A stretch of 64,000 nucleotides of DNA from Filobasidium wieringae (taxonomy: Eukaryota; Basidiomycota; Tremellomycetes; Filobasidiales; Filobasidiaceae), in assembly GCA_001600055.1 (NCBI GenBank), contig BCIV01000012.1, forward strand, positions 248,474-312,473, given 5' to 3'. The notes under the pieces are model-generated. The model was not told the origin of the DNA, did no database searches, and saw nothing but the letters and a program-made list of their open reading frames with translations. Position 1 is the first letter of the stretch; each line of letters opens with the position of its first letter. The position numbers and the translations under genes are program-made. Positions 33,726 to 45,751 of the stretch are shown piece after piece.

Positions 33726-36457
33726 TCACTGAAGCCAGACTTCCAATCTCCCTTCTTGCCGTCCAGCGGCCATACCCCTATTGAGACGAACGATCCCAAC
33801 CTATCAACATCCCTTCTTGTCGCGCGACTCACGGCCCGCCACTCACCTCGCACACCCAACCGCCGCCTCCCAATCCCCTTCATCCTTCAAGTGAACCCGA
33901 TCGCCCTCTTCATCCTTGAAATCCAATCTGAAATCCACATGTCGAATGTTGAACTTCATCTGCAAGAGGGTTCGGAAGGAGGCGAGATCGGTGGTCGGGG
34001 TGATGACCACCGCTCGTACGTCTTGTTCATAACGGATCTGCCACGAGGAGCGGAAAAAAGAGGATCAACATCCGAACCGTCGTCACGCGGGTGGACTCAT
34101 CTGGGGTTCTCACCTTGACCCGAACGCTCTTCATTTCCATCCAAACCCCCGGTTCTCCCCTCTCTACAGCCGAATCGTTACCTCCCGGACTGTTCACACC
34201 GACGACCATCGGACTGATCGCCAACGGACTCAAAGTGGACGGTTTACGCGGGAGGATGGGGTTCCCGTTCGGATCCCTCGTCCCCTTCCTGACGACCTGT
34301 TTCGATCCCCCCGTTCGAGTCCAGCTCGAAACCTTCGAGTTGTGTACGGGATGCATGATCTGCCCCGGTCGAGTCTGCTGGGAAAACGAAAGTGGTTTCA
34401 TCGCGAGGGGAAAGGAAGGGAGGGAAGGCACAGGAGGGACGGGCGGTACGTTCTCCCTCCCCGCCCTCTCCTCGTCCCCCAACCCGTAATACCCCTCGAA
34501 AAGCTCGGTCATCCGTAGTTCTTCCCTCTTCTTCCCCGAAGCCCCACCAGAGGCGGTAAGGTCGACGACCTCTTCCGAACCTAACCGACCGGTCTTTCCC
34601 GTGACCGTCGAATAGACCGATCGATCGTTCCCCTCCCCGCCCCTATCCCTATCCACATCCGTTTCTCCGGCATGTAGACCAAACCGATCGAAAACCCCTT
34701 CCAGTTGTAATTGACTCTCCCCCTGTTTAGTCCTCAAGATCGGTTTCAAAAGGGGAACGCCGGAGCTCTCTGGATCGGGTCGTACGGGCTGTACGGGTCG
34801 GTCGGGTCGTCGAGGTCTCAAGGGGGAGACGGATTTCCCTTCCCACCCCCCCTGTCCGCCCCGTTCACTCGGAGAAGACCCAACCCCATCCTGTAATTGC
34901 CCGCGATACCCCCAAACCGGTGCGCTCAGGGGACCCACGCCCGGACGGGTGGATTCGGATACGGACCTTCCTGCGCCTGGTCGCACGTTTAGTGCCTCTT
35001 GCTCCAGGCGGGTGGGATGCATGGGGAAGAGCGTCGCGTTCGCGTGAGGGTTCGGGTTGGACGGGTGGGCGGTCCAGAGGGAAGAAGCATGGGGGATAGG
35101 TTTCCCTTGCATTTCGTTCTTGCCCTCACCCGCACCCGCACTCGTAGCTCGATCCACCCCCCTCCCCAAAAAACTAGGCGATCGTATGAACCCGACCAAC
35201 GTGTTGCTCCTCCTCAGTACGTTCTTGAACCCCGACGGTTGTTGTTGTGGGGGCTGTGGCTGGGGATATTTCTGCGAGGCTGGGAGTGGGCGGTCGGGAG
35301 GACGAGAATAAAAAGGGGTTTGGGGGGTGATCGTTCGGGTCCCCGTCGAGGTCGTAGTGGTGGTTAAAGGCGAATCCCAAGTCGAACCCGGCGTCGACGT
35401 CGGCGTCGGCGTGGAAATGGAAGGGGAAGAGGGAGAGAACGGAGTCCCGGGCGTTCGAGGATGCGATTGCGATTGCGATTGCGAACGGGATTGTTCCTTC
35501 TTCCTGCTCCCGGTAAAAGTAGTAAACTCGTCCTCGGTCGAAGAGGCTGCGATGAGGGTCTAAGCCCCGGGGTCGATCGGAAGGATCAGTCTCGGATACA
35601 AAGGACCAGATGAGAAGGGGAGGTGGAGGGAGGGAGAGAGAGGTGTGGGTGCAGACTCACGGCGGTCCCCTTGTAATCCTTCTTCCCGAGGTTCTTCAGT
35701 TTACTCTCCGACGGTCTGAATAGGATCCCGATCGGCTGTCCGAGCGTGCGTCCGAGTGTGCGTTCACGTGGGTGTGGGTGTGTGGGTGTGAGTGCGGGGT
35801 TATGAGCTAGAAGACACATGAACGAGCGAGGCAGCGGGGCTCACGATACTGAAGACGGTACATCCTTTCCCCTTCGACTCGATCGCTTTCCCTATCCATT
35901 CCCTCGTCCTCGTCGTCCCTGAGCCCGAGCCCGAGCCCGGGGTGGAGGGGGAGGGGGAGTCCCGGATGGAAGAGAGCAGAGCCAACGCTTCCTCGTCCCT
36001 ACCGAGGTGAAAGAGGGTGAGGGAGAGGTTGTACTCGATCTCCGCGAGGTGGAGGGAGAAGGGGAGGCCTAGTTGGGTGTAGTCTCTGTGCGTGCAAGCA
36101 GGTCAGGTCGGGTCGGGGACGAACCCCACGCGCCACTCACATCTCGTCGTTCGCCCTCATCAACTCTCTCGTCCGTTCGAAATCCAACCTCGCCCTCTCC
36201 CAACTCGCCATCACAAACCAAGCGACGCCCCTCCCGAACCAGCCGACCGCACAGAACGTGTCCAACCGCACCGCCCGGGAGAACGACCTGATCGCCTCCG
36301 GATGGTCGGACAGGGCGGAATGGACGAGCGCGATGTTCAGGTGGATCTTGCTCGATTCGGCGATCGATTGGAACAGGTGGAGCGCGGTCGGGAGGTGAGA
36401 GGTGTCGTACGCCAGTAACGCCTGGGAGAAGATCTCCAGTTCCGCTTTGAGCGACAT
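33726..36457 (-). CDS. NOXR: NoxR / p67phox-like NADPH oxidase regulator
   Basis: Six exons (36457-36141, 36085-35845, 35735-35661, 35559-34114, 34037-33847, 33777-33726) join in frame to 773 aa. The N-terminus holds four TPR repeats (SKIHLNIALVHSALSDHPEA, FGRGVAWFVMASWERARLDF, LPFSLHLAEIEYNLSLTLF). The segment KDYKGTATLIAAS follows, as in fungal NoxR activation regions. A long Pro/Ser-rich linker leads to a C-terminal PB1 domain (about 689-773), VRVKIRYEQDVRAVVITP through EGRLEVWLQ. Known role: binds Rac and activates NoxA/NoxB at the plasma or ER membrane to make superoxide during development. The last exon is only 52 nt; omitting it would truncate the PB1 fold. No Nox catalytic gene lies in this window. 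It starts divergently from the unknown gene at 36898. Confidence 0.85.
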
Positions 36458-36897
36458 CGCAGGGCCGTGCAGTGTCGTGTACGCTGTGTAGATCCAGTTG
36501 GGCCAGTTGCCAGTTGTGTGCTGTGTGAATACGAATGGAAGGACAACCAAATGATGACAACCCACTCGCCCACCCCCCTTTGTCCTTTCATCCCAGGAAC
36601 GCGAACGCATCCGATCAAAAAAGTCAAAAACAGATGATGAAACGTAAACAAACCCCCTTGTTCGTCTACGCGTGTACGCGTGTAGGGGGATGAAACACCG
36701 CCCCGTTCGGATTCACGTCATCCCCTCCCTCGTGCGGGGGGACGGCGTGAAACCCGCGTGTCCGTGCGGGTCGAGATCTGATCATCCTGCATCCTGTGCG
36801 TCCTCGTTCGATCGGCTAAAACGACGCACCGCTCCGCCGCTCATGTTCTTTCCTCTTCCTTTGTCTTTTCCTTTGTCTTTGTCGTCGTTTCTCTCTT
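36458..36897. promoter_or_regulatory. Divergent promoter region, NoxR / unknown gene
   Basis: 440 bp between two outward-facing starts, CT-rich on the plus strand just before 36898. No specific binding site was recognised. Confidence 0.4.
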
Positions 36898-39258
36898 TTG
36901 GCCCTGAATCACACTACTGAAACTGGGCGACGGACGATGACCAGTCCGACCAACGATCAACCGGGTCATCCTCCCGAACGTCGGACCAGGGCCAGACGAT
37001 CTTCCTCCCCCTCTCCTGCCCCTCCAGCCCGGGCCCGATTCGCAGCCTCACCTGCACTCCCACCCCCACCCGCACCCGAACCTGAACCCTCACCTCCACG
37101 GGAGATAAACCCCACAACCTACCCAAACCTCGGCCCCCTATTCGCCCGCCGAACGTTCCCATTCGATTCCCATCCCCGCCGAGTGCCCGTGTTCGACTTG
37201 CCCAGTATCAGGTCGTTCTTCCGGGACCGCGATTTCCTCCCCGGCGATCCAACGAGCACCGCGAGTACCGCGAGTACCGCGGCGACCACCTCGACGCCGA
37301 CGGAAAGGGAGTTGGAATTCTATCCTCAGCTACACGATCGGCTCCTCCGAGCGCGGTTGGGCGTCGATGTGAAGAGGAGGATGGAGTTTCATCTCCTCCG
37401 GACCGGATCGAGCGGTCGGGTGGCGGTGACCGTCGGGCAGAGAGATTACGACTGTTGGACCGGGAACGGGCAGGGGAACGGGCGAGGGCAGGGCGAATGC
37501 GGGTGGTTGGATATCTTGCAGTCGGACGTCTATCGCCCTGGACAGCCAATCCATCTGGAGGAGAAAACGCCGAGGGTGGAGATCCAACGTTCCCGTCCCC
37601 ACTCGCGCTATATGATTCACCTGATCCACTACGGTCCGCAATTCAGACCCATCTTGTACCATTACCCCAGCTTCGAATCCGTCGGCTCGACGTTCGATCC
37701 TGTAGCCGACGGGGAGGAAGGATGGTTCGACCTGCGTACAGAAAGGGGGAAGAAGTGTTGGGATCTGATGACCGACGATCTGATCTCCATCGCTCGATCC
37801 CGGACTTCACAGCACCCCCCCGAGTTCGGTTCCGGCTCGGAGAGAGCGGGGGATGGGGACCGAGCGAGGGAATGGGGAGGACCGGGTTGTTGGAACATCT
37901 ACGCTCCTTCCCTGGGCACCCCCGATACCCCCGCATGGACCCTGTTCAGAAAACCGGCCGAACGTCTTCCCCTTGAACCTCGACCGACAGATTCACGTCC
38001 GTCCCACCTGAACCCGAACCACCCGACCAAACCCGACCCGCACGATCCCCAGGCCCGAGCGTACCTGGACGTACCGAAACTGTTGTACCAATTGAACCAC
38101 CGCTCGAAAAAGGCCAAGAACCGGCGCGACCCCGTCCTCCTCGGTTCGCCCCTCAGCGACCGACATCCGCGCCCCATCCTCAACCGCCCGCCCCCTGGGA
38201 CCTTCTCTCCGAGCAGTCGCAAAAGACACAAAACGACCGGGATGGGAAACTCGATCGAAGATCTGGCCAAGGACGATCCCCAGTTCGGAGTGATGTACCA
38301 AAAATCAATCCGGGTAAGAAGGTCCGAAGAGGTTTCCCCCCCGCGCGCTTTGGGTGCTAACGATGAAGACCTGATGGAAGCGGTGGGAGATTTCTGTAAA
38401 GTCGATACCCAAGGCCATGCCGGCGATGCCGATGCCGATGATGCCGCGAAAGAAAGACGGATCGATCTCCTGAAAAAGGTGGTCCTGAGGCGATGGTCGT
38501 CCAGTGGTAATGTCCAGCTGACCACCGAAGGGGGGTTCGATCTGATCGTCCATATGCCGCTCTTGAACCCCCCCTCTTCTTCTTCAACATCGAACGCCCG
38601 CGACCACGATCACGGGGAAAGGGCCCGACCCGAACCTCTCTTATTCCTGGACCTGATCCCTCCCAGCTCGGAGGGCAAAAGACTCACCGATCGTCAGGAA
38701 GCAGACGAATCGTTCCGCCAAAAGATGTCTCGCGCGATGACGGATCTCCGCTCAAGATCGGTTCATCATCCGCAGCACGACTACCTGATCGGCTGTCTCT
38801 TGCATCAATCCCGCATCTCCCCCATCCTCTTCCACCTCCCGTCCGGCCGTTCGGTCCCGGGGAAGTTGAGGCGGGACGCAGCAGGTCAGTCCGCATGGGA
38901 ATCGACGAGCCTTCTCTTTCCCCGCGTGTTGGAGGATTGTGAGAACATCGTCGTGCGCGCGTACGAGGACGTCAAGTTGGGAAACTACGAGGCTAGGTTG
39001 GGAGGGTCGACTCCGTTGGCGGCGCAATGGTTGTTACCTTCTCATAGCAAGATCGTCTTCCCCCCATCGGCCGGACCGGGTTCGGCTGGATCCCAAGTGA
39101 CGGCAAAGGCGGACGACATCGTCCTGGAAGATATCGCTATGGAAGCCGTCGAGGAGATCGTCAGTTCCGATACGGCTCACGCTTCGGAACTCATACCCCC
39201 ACAACCTTCACACGCAGAACAACAGCCGGAACGAATACAATACCGCAACGTAAGTTGA
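36898..39258 (+). CDS. Unknown GC-rich 786-aa protein, single exon
   Basis: A long uninterrupted frame with strongly GC-biased third positions. I do not recognise a domain. The first ~90 residues are Pro/Arg-rich and disordered. Two regions look folded: about 95-300 (FARRTFPFDSHPRRVPVFDL, MEFHLLRTGSSGRVAVTVG, SRYMIHLIHYGPQFRPILYH) and about 500-730 (KKVVLRRWSSSGNVQLTTEG, HDYLIGCLLHQSRISPILFH). Both halves share a pattern of a hydrophobic strand, then YxIxLIHYGPQFRPILYH versus YLIGCLLHQSRISPILFH, which suggests an internal duplication. The start could also be the ATG at 36937. A GTAAGT donor at 39250 lies nine bases before the end, so the last two residues may be replaced by an eight-residue exon starting at 39300. 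The gene converges with the SSADH gene. Confidence 0.75.
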   Translation: MALNHTTETGRRTMTSPTNDQPGHPPERRTRARRSSSPSPAPPARARFAASPALPPPPAPEPEPSPPREINPTTYPNLGPLFARRTFPFDSHPRRVPVFDLPSIRSFFRDRDFLPGDPTSTASTASTAATTSTPTERELEFYPQLHDRLLRARLGVDVKRRMEFHLLRTGSSGRVAVTVGQRDYDCWTGNGQGNGRGQGECGWLDILQSDVYRPGQPIHLEEKTPRVEIQRSRPHSRYMIHLIHYGPQFRPILYHYPSFESVGSTFDPVADGEEGWFDLRTERGKKCWDLMTDDLISIARSRTSQHPPEFGSGSERAGDGDRAREWGGPGCWNIYAPSLGTPDTPAWTLFRKPAERLPLEPRPTDSRPSHLNPNHPTKPDPHDPQARAYLDVPKLLYQLNHRSKKAKNRRDPVLLGSPLSDRHPRPILNRPPPGTFSPSSRKRHKTTGMGNSIEDLAKDDPQFGVMYQKSIRVRRSEEVSPPRALGANDEDLMEAVGDFCKVDTQGHAGDADADDAAKERRIDLLKKVVLRRWSSSGNVQLTTEGGFDLIVHMPLLNPPSSSSTSNARDHDHGERARPEPLLFLDLIPPSSEGKRLTDRQEADESFRQKMSRAMTDLRSRSVHHPQHDYLIGCLLHQSRISPILFHLPSGRSVPGKLRRDAAGQSAWESTSLLFPRVLEDCENIVVRAYEDVKLGNYEARLGGSTPLAAQWLLPSHSKIVFPPSAGPGSAGSQVTAKADDIVLEDIAMEAVEEIVSSDTAHASELIPPQPSHAEQQPERIQYRNVS

Positions 39259-39384
39259 GACCTCACGACTCGTATCTTCAATCCATTCGCACCGCATAGC
39301 CAGCTAGTAGCATTTTCTTTTTGTAATCATACTATACAAACGATTCCTCTGATCCTACAATCATGCCTATTCCGATATATCCGA

Positions 39385-41598
39385 TCATGCAGTTCCAAGT
39401 CCACCCATACAGATGACCTTGATCGTTTCGTCTATCGATCACGTGCGATCCCCGATCAGTCTCCTCGAACGAGTCACAAGCCGAAAACGTCCACTTACAA
39501 TCTGCCATTCCGTACTTGGATCCTTCTCGTCCATATCCGCTGCAGAATGGCGCTCGTCAACCGGTCAGTCCACCCCCGACTCCTCTAAAGTGCGCTCACC
39601 TCTCCTTGACTCCTCCAAAGGGAATCGCAGCCTGGGAGATCAGACCCGTGTTGGCCCCGACCATCCCGACCTCCAACGCTTCAGCCACCCTCCAGACCCT
39701 ACCAACATCGCGCGAGAAAAAGTATCTATACCGAACGAAATCAGCACAGAGAACGTCCCCTCCTGATGCGCCTCCACTCACCCGGCCAAGCCGACATCGG
39801 TATCGTTGGCCTTCTCCAAGACTTCTTCCTCCGTCTTGAACCTGACGAGCGCAGCCATAGGCCCGAAAGTCTCTTCCTTCAGACAATCGGCAGATTCCGG
39901 AACGTCCCCTAGGATGGTGGCAGAGTAAAAGTTCTCGGACGGGTATTCGGGCCCGGTCAAACGTTCACCTCCTAAAAGGAGATCTGCTCCTTTAGCGACC
40001 GCGTCATTGACGTGATCTTCAACCTTCTTGACAGCTCGACCGTGAATGAGAGGTCCATGAGTCCTGTTCATCGAATCGACCAGGATCAGCCCGGATCTTC
40101 CGAATTCATCACCATTTCCTTCCGCACTCACACTCCCTCAGTGATCCCGTTCCCGACCTTGAACTTCCTAACAGCCTCGACCAGCTTCTTACTGAACTCC
40201 TCATACACGTCATCTTGTACAAAGATCCTGTTGGCACAGACACAAGTCTGACCGCTCGATCGGAATTTACAAGCGATGGCTCCCGTCACGGCGGCGTCGA
40301 TATCGGCGTCGTTAAAGACTGTGAGTCGGGGTCATGGGTTCAGGTCAGATTGAGCATATTCTGATACCAGGGGACATGATGCTTACCGATGAAAGGTGCG
40401 TTCCCACCCAACTCGAAGGACAACCTAAAACATGGTTCGTCTTACGTCAGCGGCCATCATCTCAGCCCCGCCCGACGTCGGTGCCCACTTCTTGAGCGTC
40501 CCAGCACACTGCTTAGCCAAGATCTTTCCAACAGGCGTACTCCCGGTGAACGAGACCTTCTTGATGGTCTTACTGGCACAAATCACCTGACCGACCAAGG
40601 GGGAGTTTTGGGAGGTGATGACGTTGACGACCCCAGCGGGGAAGCCGGCTTGTTTTGCCAGTTCCATGAGCGCTAGACCGGAGAAGGGGGTCTCTTCGGG
40701 GACTTTGATCACGCATGTACATCCTGCTGCCAGACTGAAATTCCAAGCGCACGTGATTGTGGGATGAAAAGGTCAATTAGGTTTGACATGGAGGTCGTGA
40801 GAACTTGGTACTAACGCAGGAGCGATCTTGCGCGTAATCATAGCAGAAGGGAACTACCCCACCCTCTCATCAGCTCCCATCCCCATCGTCTCAAGCACCC
40901 CTGACTGAATTACAACTCACGTTCCAAGGTGTAATGACCCCAACGACCCCTACGGGTTGTTTGATCGTAACGTTCCTCACACCGGGTATGATGCTGGGGA
41001 TGGTATCGCCGTAAGAACGCATAGCCTCGGCCGAGAACCATTCGAGGAACGACGCCGAATAGAGGTGTTCCCCCTTTGCGTCTGCGAGCGGTTTACCGTT
41101 CTCCGCCGTCTGAATTAGGGGATGAGAGCTGAGGTCAGTAAGGGAAGAGTACAAAAGGAGCTGGAGAGGGACTGACGATGATGGCCGCCAGATCATCGGT
41201 ATTGTCCAACATGAGTTTATGAAATTTAGCCAAGAGGTCTTGCCTAGACTGAAAACACCTCGACAGGTCCGATCAGATCTCATCCTTTGACTCGGTACAA
41301 GGGAGCGTCTCACCTTTGGCGTACTGTTCCTCCACTTTTCAAACGCCTTTTTAGCAACCTCGATGACCTCCCCTACCTCCTCCTCGGAGCCCATCTCGGG
41401 AACACTCCCGATGACTTGTCCATTAGCAGGATTCTTCACTTGGAAGGTCTTTCCTGATTTAGAGCCGACCCATTCGTTGTTGACGAACGCCTGGGATTTC
41501 AAGAGGGACGGGTTCTTTAGGTTCAAGGATGACATTGCGCGTTTGGATTGTAATTGAGCTTGAGATGAAGTTCTTGCGATCCTGGAGATGATTGACAT
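39385..41598 (-). CDS. UGA2: Succinate-semialdehyde dehydrogenase, mitochondrial type
   Basis: Oxidises succinate semialdehyde to succinate in GABA breakdown. Eleven exons (41598-41314, 41248-41177, 41109-40921, 40853-40816, 40734-40489, 40424-40387, 40318-40132, 40063-39782, 39725-39600, 39539-39499, 39431-39385) give 516 aa. The catalytic base is Glu281 in FELGGNAPF and the nucleophile is Cys315 in [11 protein letters not shown]. The neighbouring Cys317 matches the CxC redox pair known from [15 protein letters not shown] (cofactor) and EGVTHGPLIH are typical of this subfamily, as is the end [19 protein letters not shown]. The N-terminus ([20 protein letters not shown]) is basic and amphipathic, a likely mitochondrial presequence. 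Exons 4, 6 and 10 are only 38-41 nt, and one donor is GTGGGC, so mis-annotation is easy. Confidence 0.93.
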
Positions 41599-42017
41599 TG
41601 GGGAAGGTCAATGTCAAGTTGTGAGTTGTGAATTTTTGAATAAGAAGATGTTTGAGTGTTCAGCCGAGGTGAACGAGTTGATAAGAGTCGAGTGGTGGTC
41701 CATGTCGTCGCTTGTATAGAGACGCTACAGCCGACTCAAGCGAGATTCGTCATTCCCTCTGCTCGCTCTACAACCGATACAACCGTGTCAATTCTCTCTC
41801 GTATAGATTCATTACATCCCTGTCCCGTTCGTACATTCCAAAATCCCCCACACTCGTCCGGCATCGTAAAAAGTACACATGTGCAAAGGAAACCATCGTT
41901 ATATAGTTCTAATCCCCGCGAGATGTAACTAATCAGCTCATCTCCCTCTGCCCCACCAGCCGAGCGAGCGTACACATACCGTAAATCATCCCCCTCACTC
42001 ATCCGCGAGCGCCAACT
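41599..42017. other. Gap between SSADH start and SPG1 end
   Basis: 419 bp containing the SSADH promoter and the SPG1 3' UTR; both genes are on the minus strand. Nothing further was recognised. Confidence 0.5.
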
Positions 42018-43323
42018 TTAAACATCCAGGTAAAGCAATATCGGTTCCCCCGGTCCATCAATCTCTGGTACAGTACACTACACGAAAGCAATGGGGTTCC
42101 AATCAGATCACCACGCGTCGAGAACAAGCGACAAGAGGTACACTAACCTTCAGATCAAACGATTTTGCCAAAACGATCTAGCCATTCAAAAGCAAATCAG
42201 CCATCGTCCCTCACATCCAAACCTCCCCTTTAGCACCCCGACCCTCAACCCCGAAACGCACCTTGAAGATCTTCTGCACATTGATGGAATGACTCGTCGA
42301 ACAAAAGATCAAAGGGGCATGCATGGCTTTAGAAAACCGTTTGGCCTGCTTGGTGATCTCTTCCTGTTCGTCCCTCGCAAAAGTAGCGAATTGGTCGTAC
42401 TTGGTCCCTATCAGGACGGGGATCGCCGTCTGTTTTTGTCGTCAATGGAATGGAACGAAACGTAACGAAATATGGTAAGGACCAAGAAAAAGGGGAGTAC
42501 CATGAGGACCACCTCGCAGGACGAACCTTGTTAAACCCCCTGGCTTGTCGATACCATTCCTTTATACTGTTCAGAGTCGATTTCCTCGTGAGATCGAACA
42601 TGAACAGGATGGCCACCGCATCGTTCGATACGAGGGGTAACATGCTGACGAATTCACGTTGACCTCCCAAGTCCCAGATCTGTTCGATGGAATGAGTCAG
42701 ATTGTGAAGAGGGAAACGGAAAGGGAAGGACGTACGGAGAACGTTATCTCCGTCGATCTTATACTGATGGTCTTCTCCATAAAATTCACCCCAAGCGTTT
42801 GTATATAATCCTCACTAAAAGCAAACGCACAAGCGTAATCAAAATCCATATCCCGTATCTCTCTTTCAATCATAGCACCGAAAGAACAGCCCGGCCGGAA
42901 CTCACTCGAAAGAGCCTTCGACATATTTCACCATCAACGATGTCTTCCCAATCTGAGAATCTCCTACCATTCCGACTTTTAGGACGACGCTGTGTTCAAG
43001 AATGGCCGTTTGGTTAGCTTGGATTGTAGAAGAAAATTCGTGGTTGGATTGTAAGGAGAGATCTTGTCCTCCGTAATCTCGCGGTATTCTGGTTTCTTCT
43101 CTCCCATCCTCTAATCCAATCTCTACTCCCAACCCAACTCGCTTGCGCCGCCAACGAACTCGACCCAATCCAAGACTCACCTGGAATTATCATCCACCAC
43201 TCCTTGCCCTTCCATCCCCCCCGCCTGGAAATGTACACTGGCAATCCCAGCCGAACCTACACTACCGGTCTGAGTCTCGCCTTTAGTCGTCGTTGAGCTT
43301 GAGGAAGGTGGGCGGTCTGACAT
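42018..43323 (-). CDS. SPG1: Septum-promoting small GTPase Spg1/Tem1
   Basis: A Ras-like GTPase at the spindle pole body that triggers the septation initiation/mitotic exit network. Seven exons (43323-43181, 42989-42906, 42814-42736, 42679-42527, 42429-42262, 42177-42148, 42077-42018) give 238 aa. The P-loop is [10 protein letters not shown] (about 57-66), switch II is WDLGGQREF and the base-recognition motif is TKYD. The end [20 protein letters not shown] and [10 protein letters not shown] is diagnostic of Spg1/Tem1, which lack a prenylation cysteine. One donor is the non-consensus GTTCGT (42526), needed to restore [13 protein letters not shown]. Intron 1 is long (191 nt). An N-terminal Ser/Thr-rich extension of ~45 residues precedes the GTPase fold. 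Confidence 0.93.
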
Positions 43324-44029
43324 GATGCTCGATCGCGGGGACAGATGCGGGATGAGGAAAGGTACAGGGGGAAGTGGTTGTTTTGATTGTGCGTTTGTGG
43401 GTTTGTGAGCTAGACAACGCCAGACAGGTGATCATTCGTTAGCGACATTGCTCCCGTTGTAACGAGTTGAAAATGAGGCGAGACTGACTTTGGTTCCTCC
43501 AGGGTAACCTCTAGTTCTGGTCTAGGTATGGATATACTCCTAATCCCGTCGAGATCTACCTTTACACGGGGATCAAGGTGATTCGGTCTTTGTCTCGTTC
43601 CAGGTCGCTTTTTTCTCTTCCCAAAAGTTTGTATGCTTGGGTAGGAGACGATATTCTATGCTTTTATGCTTTCTATGTGTGTTTGATGAGAATGTATGGG
43701 AAATCCAAATAGGAGTGGAATGGAATTGATGAATTGTCGAGCGAGCGAGGAATGGGATGATCATTCATCACTCGGCTAGGAATATGAAAGCGCATGACGA
43801 GATGACGATGATAATGCATATCGGACCATCCGGCTGAATCAAGTCAACGTTCTCATCGAGTCAGTTTCGACGGTTTCAAGTCAAACACGATCCATTCAAA
43901 CAATTCAAATAGATCAACAGACACAAACACAGACAAGTTCTATTCGCTCTAGAAAGATTCAGAACTCACAACTGTAGCGATATCCAAGAAACCCCGCGAC
44001 TTTCCGTTCATTCGAAACCCTGCAACATC
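43324..44029. promoter_or_regulatory. Divergent promoter region, SPG1 / HIS5
   Basis: 706 bp between two outward-facing genes. No GCN4-type site or TATA box was confidently identified. A short open frame on the minus strand (43573-43764) has no support. Confidence 0.4.
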
Positions 44030-45514
44030 ATGCCCATCCTCGGCGTACCCACCAATGAACCCATCCCTACCAACCCAACCCATTTCTCCCTCGAATCCAT
44101 CATCCGACCCAACATCCTCTCCCTAGTACCTTATCGATCCGCTCGTGATGATTACGATTCCGGGATCCTCTTGGATGCGAACGAGAACGCTCTAGGACCC
44201 GTCTTACCTGCCCTCCTCAGGGGTGGACAGGAGGGAACGGGGGGCAAGGAAGGCGAGAAGATGCCTATAAGGAAGGAAGAGGGGTTCGCTTCTGATATTC
44301 AAAAGGTCAACGGGACCGGTCAAACGTCTCAGGAGAAGAATTTGGGGGACCCCTTGATGAACATGACCACCTCGCAATTGGCTTCTCTCAATCGTTACCC
44401 TTCCCCGACTCACGATCCTCTCAGAACATTGATCGCTAAACACCGAGGAGTCCCTTCTCACAACTGGATATTCCTAGGAGTAGGTTCGGATGAAGTGATC
44501 GATCTGTTATTCCGAGTGAGCTGTGTACCAGGGAAAGACGTCGTCATAACTACTCCACCTACCTATGGTATGTATGGAGTCACCGCGAACGTCAACGATG
44601 TGGGTGTCGTTGAGGTGCCTCTCATCACCGAGGGCGGAAAGTTCGAGGTGGACATCGACGCTGTAAGTACTCACTCTCATTGGCAAAGATCAGACATTCG
44701 CTAACGCCCCACCCTACTTCCGGTAGCTGGAAAAATCATTCATCTCCCACCCCTCTGCCAAACTCCTCTTCCTCTGTTCCCCCGGAAACCCGACCGGTAC
44801 CCTGATCCCACTCGCTACGATCCGACGTATAGCCTCGAATCCTAATTACAAGGGGATCATCGTCGTGGACGAAGCTTATATCGATTTCGCTCCCAGTCCC
44901 AAAGAGGATACGGCAGTGGGACTCGTCAAGGAGTTTGCGAACGTTTGTGTCAGTCAGACTTTGAGCAAGGGATTCGGGTTGGCGGGTATCAGGTGAGTCG
45001 CGATCGCTTTCTGATCCGCCAACGGTCGAATACAACGAGGCTGATACAACATCCGGCTGGGTTTAGACTTGGGTTCGCTCTTGCCAATCCAGCTTTGGTA
45101 CAGATCATGACCAACACCAAAGCTCCCTACAACATCTCCGTCCCTACCGCCACCCTCGCCCTGACCTCTTTCACTCCGGACGGTATCACCCTGCTCGATT
45201 CCCACACCAAACGTCTCCTTTCCAACAGGGACGACCTGATCAGACAGTTCCAATCCGGATCGATCAAGTCTATCGGAAAGATCCTCGGTGGTAACCACGC
45301 CAATTTCATTCTCGTTCAGATCCTGGATCGGGAAGGAAAGGTCTCGAACACCCGGGCCAAGGAGGTTTATAAGAAGTTGGCAGAGGAGTTGGGGGTCGTC
45401 GTTAGGTTCAGAGGGATGGAGAAGGGTTGCGAGGGGTGTTTGAGAGTGACAGTCGGGAGCGAGGAAGAGTGTGGGGTGCTGTTGCAGAGGATTAAGGAGA
45501 TCCTCAACGAATAG
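44030..45514 (+). CDS. HIS5: Histidinol-phosphate aminotransferase
   Basis: A PLP-dependent enzyme of histidine synthesis, converting imidazole acetol phosphate to histidinol phosphate with glutamate. Three exons (44030-44662, 44727-44992, 45067-45514) join to 448 aa. Visible signatures are LDANENALGP and YPSPTHDPLR at the N-terminus, GVGSDEVIDLLFR, the CSPGNPTGTL loop, DEAYIDF with the PLP-ring Asp/Tyr, and the Schiff-base lysine, Lys292, in TLSKGFGLAGIR. All are typical of HisC/His5. A Gly/Lys/Glu-rich insert of about 40 residues near residue 60-105 is longer than in bacterial HisC and is probably a surface loop. The start lies in a divergent arrangement with SPG1. Confidence 0.95.
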
Positions 45515-45751
45515 ATGTGTCATATTTGATTGCTACGTTCAACGAATAGATACCATATTTGGTTGCTACATCATTGAATGTCACAAACGATCGTCGACGA
45601 CATGTTTCACATTGATTAACTTGTTACGAATCCTCGCCATCCCCCGCCTCGACTCGTATCAACCGTCCATCAAATCAAATCGCTCCTCTCCAGATCTCCC
45701 AGCAATGATGACGATCCTTCCCTTCAAAACGCTCCTCTTGTGGAGTGATGA

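Noticed and set aside
36898..39258. Horizontal transfer as the origin of the GC-rich intronless gene
   Set aside because: The neighbouring NoxR and SSADH exons show similar GC-rich codon use, so composition alone is not evidence for transfer.
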